Positions 1 through 7,699 of a stretch of 64,000 bases of DNA are shown here, piece after piece. The notes beneath the pieces were generated by a model that was given only the letters and a program-made list of their open reading frames with translations, made no database searches and was not told the origin of the DNA. Position 1 is the stretch's first letter. The number at the start of each line of letters is the position of its first letter. A program made the position numbers and the translations under genes. Source of the DNA: Mycolicibacterium tokaiense (GTDB lineage Bacteria; Actinomycetota; Actinomycetes; Mycobacteriales; Mycobacteriaceae); contig NZ_AP022600.1 in assembly GCF_010725885.1 (NCBI RefSeq), positions 1,178,001 through 1,242,000 on the forward strand, written 5' to 3'.

Positions 1-435
1 CAGCTGCTCCGCGCGGTTCTTCAGGTTGTTCGCCAGGTGGTCGAGCGCCTCGTTGACGACCTTTTTCACCATCATGGCCGGCACCGGAACCCCGAGGTCC
101 ACCTCGACGTCCATGTCGACGGTGAGCAGCGACGTCGAACCCATGCCGACGACGGAGAACAGCTGATCCTGCTTGGAGAAGTGATCACCCTGCTGCATCA
201 CGGTCTGGATCTGGTTGGGCTGCGGGTAGTAGACGGCCTGGATGTAGGTGCCGTCATTGCCCTGGACGGAGGCGTCCAGGCGCAGCTGGCTGGGCCGGCC
301 GTCCGGGTACCGGTGCAGGATCCAGCAGCCCTTCACCTCTTCGTTCCATTGGGGATAGGCCTCGAAATCGGCCACGATGCCCAGGATCACGGACTCCTCG
401 GCCGCGACCTCGACCGTCTTGCTCACCAGCGGCAT
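1..435 (-). CDS. SRPBCC (START-like) family protein, 3' end outside window
   Basis: The reverse strand reads MPLVSKTVEVAAEESVILGI and stays open to the window edge for 145 codons, so the C-terminus is missing. The N-terminal beta strand followed by 'VADFEAYPQWNEEVKGCWIL' is the usual opening of the SRPBCC/polyketide-cyclase fold, which binds hydrophobic ligands in a central cavity. The ATG at 435 has an AAGGTGA ribosome binding site, and it lies 9 nt after the stop of the upstream TetR gene, so the two are probably co-transcribed. In mycobacteria such proteins often sit beside lipid or steroid genes. The ligand cannot be inferred from the sequence. Confidence 0.85.
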   Translation of the reverse strand, partial: MPLVSKTVEVAAEESVILGIVADFEAYPQWNEEVKGCWILHRYPDGRPSQLRLDASVQGNDGTYIQAVYYPQPNQIQTVMQQGDHFSKQDQLFSVVGMGSTSLLTVDMDVEVDLGVPVPAMMVKKVVNEALDHLANNLKNRAEQL

Positions 436-444
436 GGCGTCACC

Positions 445-1086
445 TTATCTCTGTGCGGTGCTGCCTTCGCCCAGCGGTGACTCCACCCGCGTCTTCTCGT
501 CGCGGATCAGTCCGCGCAGCAGCGCGGTGCTGAATTCGGCGGCGATCTCCGGGGCCGAACGGCGGCCGTGGGGCCGCAGCCAGCGGTAGGCGCCGAGCGT
601 CATCCCGATGTAGCCCAGGGCCAGCACGTGGGAGTCGCACGCGTAGAACTCGCCGCTGGCGATGCCCCGGTCGATCAGGCCGTGGACATGCTCGTAGACC
701 TGGGCTTCCTTCTCCTTGATCTCGGCCACCTGCTCTTCGGTGAACCACTCGCTGATGTAGGGCTGCTCCTGGAAGTACACCGCTGCGCCTTCGGGATTGG
801 CCGCGATCTGCGTGAGCAGCCGCACGGTGTACTGGTAGAGCGCCTCGCGGGCCGTCCAGGTGGGGTCGTCGTGCACCGCGGCCAGGGTGTTGTCGGCCGC
901 GCGCTGGTAGATGTCGTAGAGAATGAGCGACTTGCTGGCGTAGTAGTGGTACACCGTGGCCTTGTTCAGCCCCACCACGTCGGCGACATCATCCATCCGG
1001 GTGCCGTGGTAGCCGCGAGCGGCGAACAGCTTGGTGGCGACGGCCAACAGCTCCTCGCGGCGGGTCAGCCCGTTTTCTGATGCCAT
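445..1086 (-). CDS. TetR family transcriptional regulator
   Basis: This 213-residue protein has an N-terminal TetR helix-turn-helix (about residues 8-55, 'RGYHGTRMDDVADVVGLNKA' then 'TVYHYYASKSLILYDIYQRA'). The C-terminal half resembles the ligand domain of the KstR2-like TetR_C group. It is followed 9 nt later by the SRPBCC gene, likely in one transcript. The start at 1086 has AAAGAGTGA upstream. A degenerate inverted repeat in the divergent promoter (1126-1139) related to CCAACCA/TGGTTGG could be its operator. Members of this group usually respond to acyl-CoA or steroid-derived CoA esters; the effector here is unknown. Confidence 0.85.
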   Translation of the reverse strand: MASENGLTRREELLAVATKLFAARGYHGTRMDDVADVVGLNKATVYHYYASKSLILYDIYQRAADNTLAAVHDDPTWTAREALYQYTVRLLTQIAANPEGAAVYFQEQPYISEWFTEEQVAEIKEKEAQVYEHVHGLIDRGIASGEFYACDSHVLALGYIGMTLGAYRWLRPHGRRSAPEIAAEFSTALLRGLIRDEKTRVESPLGEGSTAQR

Positions 1087-1125
1087 GGTTCACTCTTTCT
1101 GCGGCCCCGACGGTCGGCGCCCTAT

Positions 1126-1140
1126 CAATCAGTTGGTTGG
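1126..1140. promoter_or_regulatory. Imperfect inverted repeat, candidate TetR operator
   Basis: CAATCAGTTGGTTG (1126-1139) matches its own reverse complement at 10 of 14 positions and contains the half-site TTGGTTGG (1133-1140). It lies in the 136-bp gap between the TetR gene and the rightward small ORF. A perfect version of the same element (CCAACCA-N2-TGGTTGG) sits upstream of the aldehyde dehydrogenase gene at 24016-24031. Binding by the adjacent TetR is inference. Confidence 0.35.
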
Positions 1141-1186
1141 CTAGTTTATCCCCATCGAACGCTGTCGTACTGCCGCCTCGGGTGAC

Positions 1187-1192
1187 TACACT
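1187..1192 (+). promoter_or_regulatory. Candidate -10 box (TACACT) for the small ORF/HAD transcript
   Basis: TACACT fits the mycobacterial TANNNT -10 consensus. It lies about 30 bp before the GGGAGG-preceded ATG at 1223. No convincing -35 box is visible at the standard spacing. Confidence 0.35.
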
Positions 1193-1222
1193 GGTCACAC
1201 CGGTACCGCTGGGAGGCATCTG

Positions 1223-1333
1223 ATGGATCCGAACCCGGATTACGACGCGAGCGACGAGATCGAGTACTTCTTCTCGTGGTTCCCCTGGGCGCTGCGCGGC
1301 GTGTACCCACCCCCGGCCTACCCGCCGGTCTGA
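1223..1333 (+). CDS. Small hypothetical protein (36 aa), translationally linked to HAD gene
   Basis: The ATG has a strong GGGAGG ribosome binding site 6 bp upstream and encodes 36 residues starting [17 protein letters not shown]. The N-terminal half is acidic, followed by an aromatic patch (FFSWFPWAL) and a proline-rich tail (YPPPAYPPV). The stop codon is 11 nt before the GTG taken as the start of the HAD phosphatase, so its translation probably delivers ribosomes to that weakly initiated gene. I do not recognise a family. It is either a real microprotein or a coupling uORF. Confidence 0.6.
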   Translation: MDPNPDYDASDEIEYFFSWFPWALRGVYPPPAYPPV

Positions 1334-1344
1334 GCGTCGAGGGC

Positions 1345-2118
1345 GTGCGCTCCCCCAACACCTGCTGGCTCACCGACATGGACGGCGTGCTGGTGCGCGA
1401 GGAACACGCGCTGCCCGGTGCAGCGGAATTCCTGCAGCGACTCGTGGACAAGGGCCGACCGTTCCTGGTCCTGACCAACAACTCGATCTTCACGCCGCGC
1501 GATCTGGCCGCCCGGCTGGCCCGCTCCGGACTGACGGTGCCCGAGGAAGCGATCTGGACCTCCGCATTGGCGACGGCCACGTTCCTGCACGACCAGCTGC
1601 CCCGCGGCTCGGCCTACTGCATCGGTGAGGCGGGGTTGACCACCGCGCTGCACGAGGTCGGCTACACCCTCACCGACGTCGGACCGGACTTCGTGGTGCT
1701 CGGCGAGACCCGCACCTACTCCTTCGAGGCCATCACCAAGGCCATCCGGTTGATCGGCGAGGGCGCGCGGTTCATCGCCACCAACCCCGACGTCACCGGC
1801 CCCTCCGCCGAAGGCCCTTTGCCCGCAACGGGTTCCGTCGCGGCACTGATCACCAAGGCCACGGGCCGGGAGCCCTATTTCGTGGGTAAGCCGAATCCCA
1901 TGATGTTCCGCAGTGCGCTCAACCGCATCGAGGCCCACTCCGAGGAGACCGCGATGATCGGCGACCGGATGGACACCGACGTGGTGGCGGGCATCGAGGC
2001 CGGACTTGACACCATCCTGGTGCTCACCGGGTCGACCACCGAAGCCGACATCGACCGCTACCCGTTCCGCCCCGGTCGCGTGCTGCCGTCCATCGCCGAC
2101 GTCATCGAACTCGTCTGA
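1345..2118 (+). CDS. HAD-superfamily subfamily IIA hydrolase (NagD-like phosphatase)
   Basis: The protein has the HAD motifs in order: TDMDGVL (nucleophile and acid/base Asp) near the N-terminus, LTNNS (motif II), a conserved lysine in GKPNPMMF, and [10 protein letters not shown] (motif IV). This arrangement with a C2-type cap is typical of NagD/PGP-type phosphatases that act on small phosphate esters; the substrate is not evident. The GTG at 1345 was chosen because it starts just before the catalytic motif and after the 36-codon ORF. ATG 1378 would remove the catalytic Asp, and GTG 1276 would add a tail overlapping the small ORF and lacks a ribosome binding site. At about 257 residues it has the normal NagD length. 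Confidence 0.85.
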   Translation: MRSPNTCWLTDMDGVLVREEHALPGAAEFLQRLVDKGRPFLVLTNNSIFTPRDLAARLARSGLTVPEEAIWTSALATATFLHDQLPRGSAYCIGEAGLTTALHEVGYTLTDVGPDFVVLGETRTYSFEAITKAIRLIGEGARFIATNPDVTGPSAEGPLPATGSVAALITKATGREPYFVGKPNPMMFRSALNRIEAHSEETAMIGDRMDTDVVAGIEAGLDTILVLTGSTTEADIDRYPFRPGRVLPSIADVIELV

Positions 2119-2130
2119 GCCACGCCGAGG

Positions 2131-2177
2131 CGTAATCCCTTGCGACGTGGCGCGGCGTGTTGCCGCAAGGGGTTACG
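2131..2177. terminator. Hairpin between convergent genes
   Basis: CGTAATCCCTTGCG (2131-2144) can pair with CGCAAGGGGTTACG (2164-2177), 13 Watson-Crick pairs and one G-U pair. It sits between the convergent HAD gene and the ABC ATPase gene, where a bidirectional transcription stop is expected. No clear U-tract follows on the plus strand. Confidence 0.55.
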
Positions 2178-2188
2178 TGTCGCGGAGG

Positions 2189-2971
2189 CTAGGCGGCGGC
2201 GGCTTTCACGGCGCGGCCCACCTCGGCACGCAGGTCGGCGTACTCCGGGGAGCGGCGCAGCTCGTCGGGGTCGACCCCGGTGCGCGGCAGGTCCACCGGA
2301 ATGTCCAGTGCCACCTGGCCCGGCCGCCGGGTCAGCACGACGATGCGCGAACCCAGGAACGCCGCCTCGTCGGCGCTGTGCGTGACGAACACCGTGGTCC
2401 GGCCCGACTCCGCGCTGACCTGTCGCACATCCTCCTGCAACCGCTCGCGGGTCAGGGCGTCCAGTGCGGCGAACGGCTCGTCGAGCAGGAACAGCGGCGT
2501 CTCCGCCGCCAGCGCGCGGGCGATCGCGACCCGCTGCTGCTGGCCGCCGCTGATCTCCCAGATCTTGCGCCCCGCAGTGCCTTCCAGCCCCACCCGCTCG
2601 AGCAACTGGTCGCGGCGCTCCGCCCGCCGCTCGCGCGGCACCTTGGCATACTTGAGCGCCAGGTCGATGTTGCCGCCGACGGTGCGCCACGGGAACAGCC
2701 GCGGCTGCTGGAACACCACACCGGCACTCACCCCGGGCGCGGGCGGTGAACCCGACACGTCAACCGCACCTTCGGAGGGCTGCTCGAAGCCGGCGATCAG
2801 CCGCAGCAGCGTGCTCTTGCCGCAGCCCGACGCCCCGACCAGCACCAGAAACGCACCGGGCTCGACGTCGAGATCCACCGGACCCAGCGCGGTCACCTCG
2901 CCGCTGCCGCGGCCGTAGCGGTGGCTCACGTTCTGGATGCGGACCCGCCCGTCGCTACTGGTTGAGGACAT
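2189..2971 (-). CDS. ABC transporter ATP-binding protein (SsuB/TauB type)
   Basis: This 260-residue ATPase has Walker A GASGCGKST (about residue 46), a Q-loop in VVFQQPRLFPWRTV, the ABC signature ISGGQQQRVAIARAL, Walker B LFLLDEPFAALD and the switch His in VFVTHSADEAAFLG. This is the layout of the nitrate/sulfonate/taurine importer ATPases (SsuB, TauB, NrtD). The ATG at 2971 begins MSSTSSDGRVRIQ. Its first 17 bp overlap the end of the upstream substrate-binding protein gene, indicating translational coupling. It is the last gene of the permease - binding protein - ATPase operon and energises import at the inner face of the membrane. Confidence 0.92.
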   Translation of the reverse strand: MSSTSSDGRVRIQNVSHRYGRGSGEVTALGPVDLDVEPGAFLVLVGASGCGKSTLLRLIAGFEQPSEGAVDVSGSPPAPGVSAGVVFQQPRLFPWRTVGGNIDLALKYAKVPRERRAERRDQLLERVGLEGTAGRKIWEISGGQQQRVAIARALAAETPLFLLDEPFAALDALTRERLQEDVRQVSAESGRTTVFVTHSADEAAFLGSRIVVLTRRPGQVALDIPVDLPRTGVDPDELRRSPEYADLRAEVGRAVKAAAA

Positions 2972-3983
2972 CCGGTAAGCCCTTGGTGTAGATCGCCTTC
3001 TGGAACGTCTCCAGCGGCGCGGCGGCCGGGATCTGCTTCTGGTCGGCCAGGAACTGCGAGGCGCTCTCCAGGTTGGCCGCGATGTTGCCCACCGCACCGT
3101 CGCTGCCCAGCCACTCAGCCGACGCCACCTCAGCCGGGGTGAGGTACACCCCCTGCTTGAGCTGGCCCGCGGTTTCCTCAGGGGTCAAACCGATTTCGGC
3201 CGCAATGGCCTTCGCGGCAGTCTCCGGCTCATTGGCGATGACGTCGAGTGCCCGCGCCTCCTGCTGACGCCAGATGTCGACCACCTCGGGATGGGCCTCG
3301 GCGAACTCGGTCGACACCACGCCCAGGTCGAGGGTGGGCTTGCCGTCGGAGGCCAACTGCCTGCTGGTGATCAGGTCCTTACCGCCTGCGCGCAGTTGGT
3401 CCAGCGTCGGCAGCCAGGTGTAGGCCGCGTCGATGTCGCCACGCTCCCACGCTGCCAGAATGGCTTGCGGCTGCAGGTCCACCAGCTGCACATCGGCCGG
3501 GGTCAGGCCGTTCTGGTCCAGTGCCGCCAACAGCGAGTAGTGCGCGGTGGAGGCGAACGGCGTGCCCACCCGCTTGCCGCGCAGATCGGCAATGCTGTTG
3601 ATGTCGCTGCCGTTTCGGGCCACCAGAGCCTCGTTGTCGCCGGCCACGTCGAGCACGAAGGCCACCTGGTACGGGATGTTCAACGGCTCGGACAGACCGC
3701 GGGCCACCGGGCTGGAGCCCAGGGCACCGAAGTCGAGCTCCTTGGCGATGAACGCCGTGTTGACGTCGGCGCCGGAGTCGAACTTGGTCCACTTGATGTT
3801 GTAATCCGGCAGGGCCTCTTCGAGCCACTTGTTGTTCTTCACGATCAGATCCCCACTCGGGAAGGTCTGGTAGGCGATGCGGATGGTTTGCTTCTCCGCG
3901 TCCTGCCCCGAGTTGTCCACCGCACACCCGGCCAGCCCCAATGCCGAGACCGCAAGGGCGGCAACCAAAGCCTTCAGTGTCAT
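2955..3983 (-). CDS. ABC transporter substrate-binding lipoprotein (SsuA/TauA type)
   Basis: This 342-residue protein starts MTLKALVAALAVSALGLAGC, a lipoprotein signal ending in the lipobox LAGC. The mature part has the NMT1/SsuA-like fold: an 'IRIAYQTFPSGDLIVKNNKW' strand-helix start, 'VNTAFIAKELDFGALGSSPV' and 'AAWERGDIDAAYTWLP', all typical of sulfonate/taurine/nitrate binding proteins. The ATG at 3983 was chosen over 3998 because GGAGAGGGAGA stands directly before it; it also gives a 4-bp ATGA overlap with the permease stop. A cysteine-coding leader upstream of the operon supports a sulfur-containing substrate. Alternative ligands such as aliphatic nitriles or pyrimidines cannot be excluded. 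Confidence 0.9.
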   Translation of the reverse strand: MTLKALVAALAVSALGLAGCAVDNSGQDAEKQTIRIAYQTFPSGDLIVKNNKWLEEALPDYNIKWTKFDSGADVNTAFIAKELDFGALGSSPVARGLSEPLNIPYQVAFVLDVAGDNEALVARNGSDINSIADLRGKRVGTPFASTAHYSLLAALDQNGLTPADVQLVDLQPQAILAAWERGDIDAAYTWLPTLDQLRAGGKDLITSRQLASDGKPTLDLGVVSTEFAEAHPEVVDIWRQQEARALDVIANEPETAAKAIAAEIGLTPEETAGQLKQGVYLTPAEVASAEWLGSDGAVGNIAANLESASQFLADQKQIPAAAPLETFQKAIYTKGLPDVLNQ

Positions 3984-4843
3984 ATTCTCCCTCTCCATGG
4001 GACGGCGCGCCGCTCCAGCGCGCGAAGCAGGCTGTCGATCACCAGGCCCGAGATCCCGATGGCGAAGATCCCGACCAGTACGACGGGGGTGTTGTTGTAG
4101 TTGCTGGCGTCCTTGACCAGGCCGCCGATGCCAGGGATGCCGTTGAACAGCTCGGCCGCCACCACCGACGAGTACGCCATGCCGACTGCCAGGCGGATGC
4201 CGGTGAAGGTCTCGGGCAGGGCCGAGGGCACCACCACATCGCGGATCACCTGGCTGCGGGTGGCGCCCAGCGCCCGGGCGGCTTCCTGCAGCCCCACCGG
4301 CGCGGCCACCACGGCCGCGGTGGTGGCCACGGCCGCCGGCGGCAGCGCGGCCAGGGCCAGCAGCGTGATCTTGGGTGCCTCGTCGATGCCGAGCCAGATG
4401 ACCAGCAGGAAGAAGTAGGCCAGCGGCGGCAGTGCGCGCAGGAACGTCAGCCACGGCTCCAGCACGCTGCGCACCCAGCTGATCGACCCCATCACCAGCC
4501 CCAGCGCCACCCCGACCGTCACACCGATGACCACGCCGATGAGCACCCGACGCAGGGTCATGTAGAGGTGCTCCCACAGCAGGTAGCCGGCGTAACCGCG
4601 GACCCCGTCGTGGATGCTGGAGATGGTGACGAACGCGTCCCAGACTGCACGCGGGTAGGGCACGAACGTCTGGTTCCACAGCCCGCTGGCGGCGGCCAGT
4701 TGCCAGGCCACCAGGAAGATGACCACCGACAGCAGCGGCAGGGCGGCGCGGATCAGCCGGCCTTTCCACCGGCTCTCGCCGCGGGACACCGGCGACTGCG
4801 TGGACGCGGCCTCATCAGGAGCGATGTCGACAAAAACGGACAC
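3980..4843 (-). CDS. ABC transporter permease (SsuC/TauC type)
   Basis: About 287 residues with six predicted membrane segments and the BPD_transp_1 EAA loop (EAARALGATRSQVIRDVVVPSALPETFTGIRLA), the cytoplasmic docking site for the ATPase. The family is the sulfonate/taurine/nitrate importer permeases. I placed the start at GTG 4843 (VSVFVDIAPDE), which has GAGAG about 7 bp upstream; a TTG start at 4873 is possible but runs into the attenuator region. It is the first structural gene of the operon, its stop overlaps the lipoprotein start by 4 bp, and it lies about 55 nt downstream of the short cysteine leader. Confidence 0.88.
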   Translation of the reverse strand: MSVFVDIAPDEAASTQSPVSRGESRWKGRLIRAALPLLSVVIFLVAWQLAAASGLWNQTFVPYPRAVWDAFVTISSIHDGVRGYAGYLLWEHLYMTLRRVLIGVVIGVTVGVALGLVMGSISWVRSVLEPWLTFLRALPPLAYFFLLVIWLGIDEAPKITLLALAALPPAAVATTAAVVAAPVGLQEAARALGATRSQVIRDVVVPSALPETFTGIRLAVGMAYSSVVAAELFNGIPGIGGLVKDASNYNNTPVVLVGIFAIGISGLVIDSLLRALERRAVPWRGRI

Positions 4844-4897
4844 GGTAGGACTCTCTGTGTGACGGGACAGCAAAGCTGCAGGGCGCGTGAAGGCGCT

Positions 4898-4936
4898 TCA
4901 GCAACAGCGGCAGTCGATGACCGTCGTCCCAGGCAC
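4898..4936 (-). CDS. Leaderless polycysteine leader peptide (cysteine-responsive attenuator)
   Basis: The reverse strand carries GTG followed by 11 codons and TGA, reading VPGTTVIDCRCC: three of the last four codons are Cys/Arg-Cys-Cys. TTGATT stands 6 nt before the GTG, consistent with a leaderless transcript. Right after the stop, TGAAG-CGC-CTTCA and CAGC-TTT-GCTG can form small hairpins before the permease gene. Polycysteine leaderless short ORFs that attenuate downstream sulfur genes when cysteine is plentiful are described in mycobacteria. The position before an SsuABC-like importer fits this role: with low cysteine, ribosomes stall at the Cys codons and the operon is read. Confidence 0.72.
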   Translation of the reverse strand: MPGTTVIDCRCC

Positions 4937-5005
4937 GTCGTGAATCAAACCGGCGTCAGGCGAAGGTGACCAGAGTCAGACTCAACGCGAGTTTAAGTCT
5001 CGCCC

Positions 5006-5662
5006 CTACAGCGCGACGCGCCACTGGTTCAGTGACCAGCGCTGCGCCGTCGGCAGCGTGTCGCGCACTGCGGCCACCACGCCGGGCCAGGCGTACTCGT
5101 CGAAATCGTCGCCGGTCAGCCACCCGCCGGGCACCACCTTGGGCCGCCAGGCGGTGATGTCGGCGACCACACTGTCGTAGTCGTGCCGGGCGTCCAGATG
5201 AACCCAGGTCAGCGACTCATCGGGGAACAGCGCCGCGGCGGCCAGCGAGTCCGAGATCAGGATCTGTACGGAATCGGCTGCGCCGCAAGCGATCACGTTG
5301 CGGTGCAACAGCCCGGCCATGGTGCCCGCGCCGTGCTCCACCGCGGGACGGTGGGCGTCGATGTCTCCCACCCCCTCGGGACCGCTGCCGCGGCAGGTGT
5401 CGACGCCCAGTACGGCGATGTCCCGGCCACTGGCCGCCACCACCTCGGCCAGCGAACACAGGCTTTTCCCGAGATACACCCCGACCTCGACAAACCGGCT
5501 GCCGTCGGGAAAGTGTGCGACGGCCTCTTCCTGGCCGTCGCGCCACTGGAACCAGCCCGGGATGTCCCGCCAGGTCGAGACCGGGCGATCGAAGTTGCGG
5601 GTGGGGGCGGCAGGCGACGCTTCTGGCATGGACGTTCCATACCCCGAACCCGGGGTGCTCAT
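5006..5662 (-). CDS. Class I SAM-dependent methyltransferase (Methyltransf_24-like)
   Basis: 218 residues. FVEVGVYLGKSLCSLAEVV (about residues 57-75) is the SAM-binding motif I (E/D-x-G-x-x-x-G), AVLGVDTCRG follows as the acidic loop, and VHLDARHDYDSVVADITAW plus VVPGGWLTGDDFDEY match the class that methylates sugars or small molecules (TylF/CmcI-like, Methyltransf_24). Its ATG overlaps the stop of the upstream glycosyltransferase by 4 bp (ATGA), so the two are co-translated. It probably O-methylates a sugar or acceptor made by this glycan locus, but the substrate is inference. Confidence 0.85.
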   Translation of the reverse strand: MSTPGSGYGTSMPEASPAAPTRNFDRPVSTWRDIPGWFQWRDGQEEAVAHFPDGSRFVEVGVYLGKSLCSLAEVVAASGRDIAVLGVDTCRGSGPEGVGDIDAHRPAVEHGAGTMAGLLHRNVIACGAADSVQILISDSLAAAALFPDESLTWVHLDARHDYDSVVADITAWRPKVVPGGWLTGDDFDEYAWPGVVAAVRDTLPTAQRWSLNQWRVAL

Positions 5663-6705
5663 GCCACCGTGGCGGCGGTGGACACCCGACGGTAGAGCTC
5701 CGTCATCTGAGCACGCACCCTGGCCAAGAGCTCCCGACGCCGGGCTGCCACGGACGGGCCGGTGGCCACCTCCGCGGACAGGGCCGCGGCAACTGCCCGG
5801 TGCAGGCTCGCCGCGTCCAGCCCGTCGGGGCGGTAGGTGTAGACCGGAAAGCGTTGCTGCTCATGGAAATAGCCGTTGTCCGGGACGACGGCGCAGACGC
5901 CGGCGTCATAACATGCCTCGATCCACCCCGAATGGGTGCCGAACCGATAGGGCAGCACCATCACGTCGATCTCCGCGAGATAACGCCGGAGCGCGTCGTC
6001 GGTGAACCGTGGATGCACCCGCACGTCCACCCCCGCGGCGACATAGGCGTCCAAGCGGTCGCGGGTGGCTTCCCCGGACCGGGGAGAGCGCAGCACCGCC
6101 TGGTCGAGGTCCAGGCGCAACCGCCACCGGTCGCCCGCCCGGGGCAGCAGTGCGTCGAGTACCGGCCACGGGTCGATGTTGGCCCGTAGTGACTTGGCAT
6201 GGACGGCCACCACCTGCTGTGTCCGAGGCGGGCGGGGCACCCCGATGTGCTCGGGGGCCAATACCGGCGGGTGGGGCGCCACGACGGCGCTGCGGCCCCA
6301 CCGGCGCTGCACCTCGGCGGCGGCGCCCTCGGTCAGCGTGATCACCTCCGCCGCGGCGGCCACCAGTATTCCCAGGCGTTCGAGATGCTCCCCGACCTCG
6401 CGGAAATGCGGATTGTGCAGGTCATGGACGGTGACCACCAGTGGTACCCGTCGCTGGTCGAGCAGGGCGACCACCTGGGCCAGCACCGCCGGCGGGGTGG
6501 CGTCGAACCCGAAATGCACATGCAGCACGTCGACGTCGGCCAGGTGTGCTTCCAGATACTCCGGCTCGAAAAACCGTGGCGGCCACCACTGTCCGGGCAG
6601 GGTCGCCGTGGGCGGAACCGGGTCCGGCAGCAGCCGGACGTGCTGCGGGTCCACCACCGCGCGGACATACGGGTGGGCGGCGGGAACCGACGCCAGCGAA
6701 ATCAC
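5659..6705 (-). CDS. Glycosyltransferase, GT4-like (GT-B fold)
   Basis: 348 residues. A Rossmann-type first half (DVDVLHVHFGFDATPPAVLA, VPLVVTVHDLHNPHFREVGE, then VITLTEGAAAEVQRRWG) and a second half with IDVMVLPYRFGTHSGWIEACYDAGVCAVVPD, the E-containing donor motif of GT4 enzymes. This suggests transfer of a nucleotide-activated sugar at the cytoplasmic membrane. GTG 6705 is supported by TACAGT (6712-6717, reverse strand) placed 6 nt before it, a leaderless arrangement. It is the first gene of the leftward arm of the glycan locus, divergent from the WcbI-like gene. Acceptor and linkage are unknown. Confidence 0.84.
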   Translation of the reverse strand: MISLASVPAAHPYVRAVVDPQHVRLLPDPVPPTATLPGQWWPPRFFEPEYLEAHLADVDVLHVHFGFDATPPAVLAQVVALLDQRRVPLVVTVHDLHNPHFREVGEHLERLGILVAAAAEVITLTEGAAAEVQRRWGRSAVVAPHPPVLAPEHIGVPRPPRTQQVVAVHAKSLRANIDPWPVLDALLPRAGDRWRLRLDLDQAVLRSPRSGEATRDRLDAYVAAGVDVRVHPRFTDDALRRYLAEIDVMVLPYRFGTHSGWIEACYDAGVCAVVPDNGYFHEQQRFPVYTYRPDGLDAASLHRAVAAALSAEVATGPSVAARRRELLARVRAQMTELYRRVSTAATVA

Positions 6706-6711
6706 TCCGCG

Positions 6712-6741
6712 ACTGTACCCACCGGCACCGACATCTACGCT
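6712..6741. promoter_or_regulatory. Divergent leaderless promoters of the glycan locus
   Basis: Reverse-strand TACAGT (6712-6717) is 6 nt before GTG 6705, and forward TACGCT (6736-6741) is 7 nt before GTG 6749. The two -10 boxes are about 24 bp apart, so both arms of the locus start from one short region and are probably expressed together. Confidence 0.55.
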
Positions 6742-6748
6742 GGACGAA

Positions 6749-7699
6749 GTGAGCAGCGACCCCGGCCGCACCTGGCACTACCGCGACTTCTACCGGCCGG
6801 CCGGCACCCCGGCCGCCGAAGACCTGCCGTTGTGGCTGGTGGTGGGCAATTGCCAGGCCGAGGCGCTGCGACAGGTGCTGGACGCGGTGCCCAACCGGCC
6901 CTACCGCACCGCGCGGATCCCCCCGGTGCACGAACTCACGGCGGCCGATCTGCCCCACCTGCGCCGTCTGCTGTCCGAGACCGCGGTGCTGGTCAGCCAG
7001 CCGATCCGCGACGACTACCGCGATCTGCCGATCGGCACCGCCCAGCTGGGTGCGGCATTGCCGCCCGGCGCGACCACGGTGCGCTGGCCGGTGATCCGGT
7101 TCAGCGGCCTCCACCCGTTCCAGGTGATCGTGCGCCATCCCGCCGACCGTTCGGTCACGCCCCCGGTGGTCCCCTATCACGACCTGCGCACCCTGGTCGC
7201 GGCCCGCGATGGCCTGGACGTCGACGATCTGTGGGACGTGGAGGTGCCACCGGCGGCCATCCGGGCGGTGGCGCAGGCCAGCGTGGCCGAGCTGGCCCGC
7301 CGGGAGCGGCGCGACACCGACGTCGGGGTTTCCGACGTCCTGGCGCGTCACGGCGCCGGCGCCGCCCACACCATCAACCACCCCGGCAACCCGGTGCTGG
7401 GTGACCTCGCCGCGCGGATCCTGGCCGTGCGGGACGTCGACGCCGTGGTGCCCGATCCGCCGCGGGTCCTGTTGTCGTCGGTGTACGCACCACTGGAGAC
7501 GCGGGTGCTGTCGGCCCTGGGCATCGAGGCGCCGGCGCGCGAGCAGTGGACGGTGCAGGGGCTGCCGGTCTCACCCCAGCAGGTGCACATCACCCAATTG
7601 TTGTGGTACCGAGAGAATCCGGACTACATCACGCTGGCCGAACAACGCCACCACGTGGTGCTGGACCTGCTGGGCCTGAACCCGGCGGGGGTGTCGTGA
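6749..7699 (+). CDS. WcbI-like polysaccharide biosynthesis putative acetyltransferase
   Basis: 316 residues. LVVGNCQAEALRQVLDAVPN (around residue 32) is the GNCQ motif of the WcbI family, named after a Burkholderia capsule gene and known as a CoA-binding fold with proposed acyltransferase activity. Later blocks such as PVIRFSGLHPFQVI and ITLAEQRHHVVLDLLGL are also present. The GTG at 6749 has no Shine-Dalgarno sequence but TACGCT lies 7 nt upstream, consistent with a leaderless start. Its stop overlaps the next start (GTGA). In this locus it probably acylates or otherwise decorates the sugar product. In other bacteria such genes accompany capsule or glycan clusters. Confidence 0.82.
   Translation: MSSDPGRTWHYRDFYRPAGTPAAEDLPLWLVVGNCQAEALRQVLDAVPNRPYRTARIPPVHELTAADLPHLRRLLSETAVLVSQPIRDDYRDLPIGTAQLGAALPPGATTVRWPVIRFSGLHPFQVIVRHPADRSVTPPVVPYHDLRTLVAARDGLDVDDLWDVEVPPAAIRAVAQASVAELARRERRDTDVGVSDVLARHGAGAAHTINHPGNPVLGDLAARILAVRDVDAVVPDPPRVLLSSVYAPLETRVLSALGIEAPAREQWTVQGLPVSPQQVHITQLLWYRENPDYITLAEQRHHVVLDLLGLNPAGVS

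Noticed and set aside
1276..1344. Longer N-terminus for the HAD phosphatase from GTG 1276
   Set aside because: It adds residues with no family counterpart, lacks a ribosome binding site and overlaps the well-initiated 36-codon ORF.
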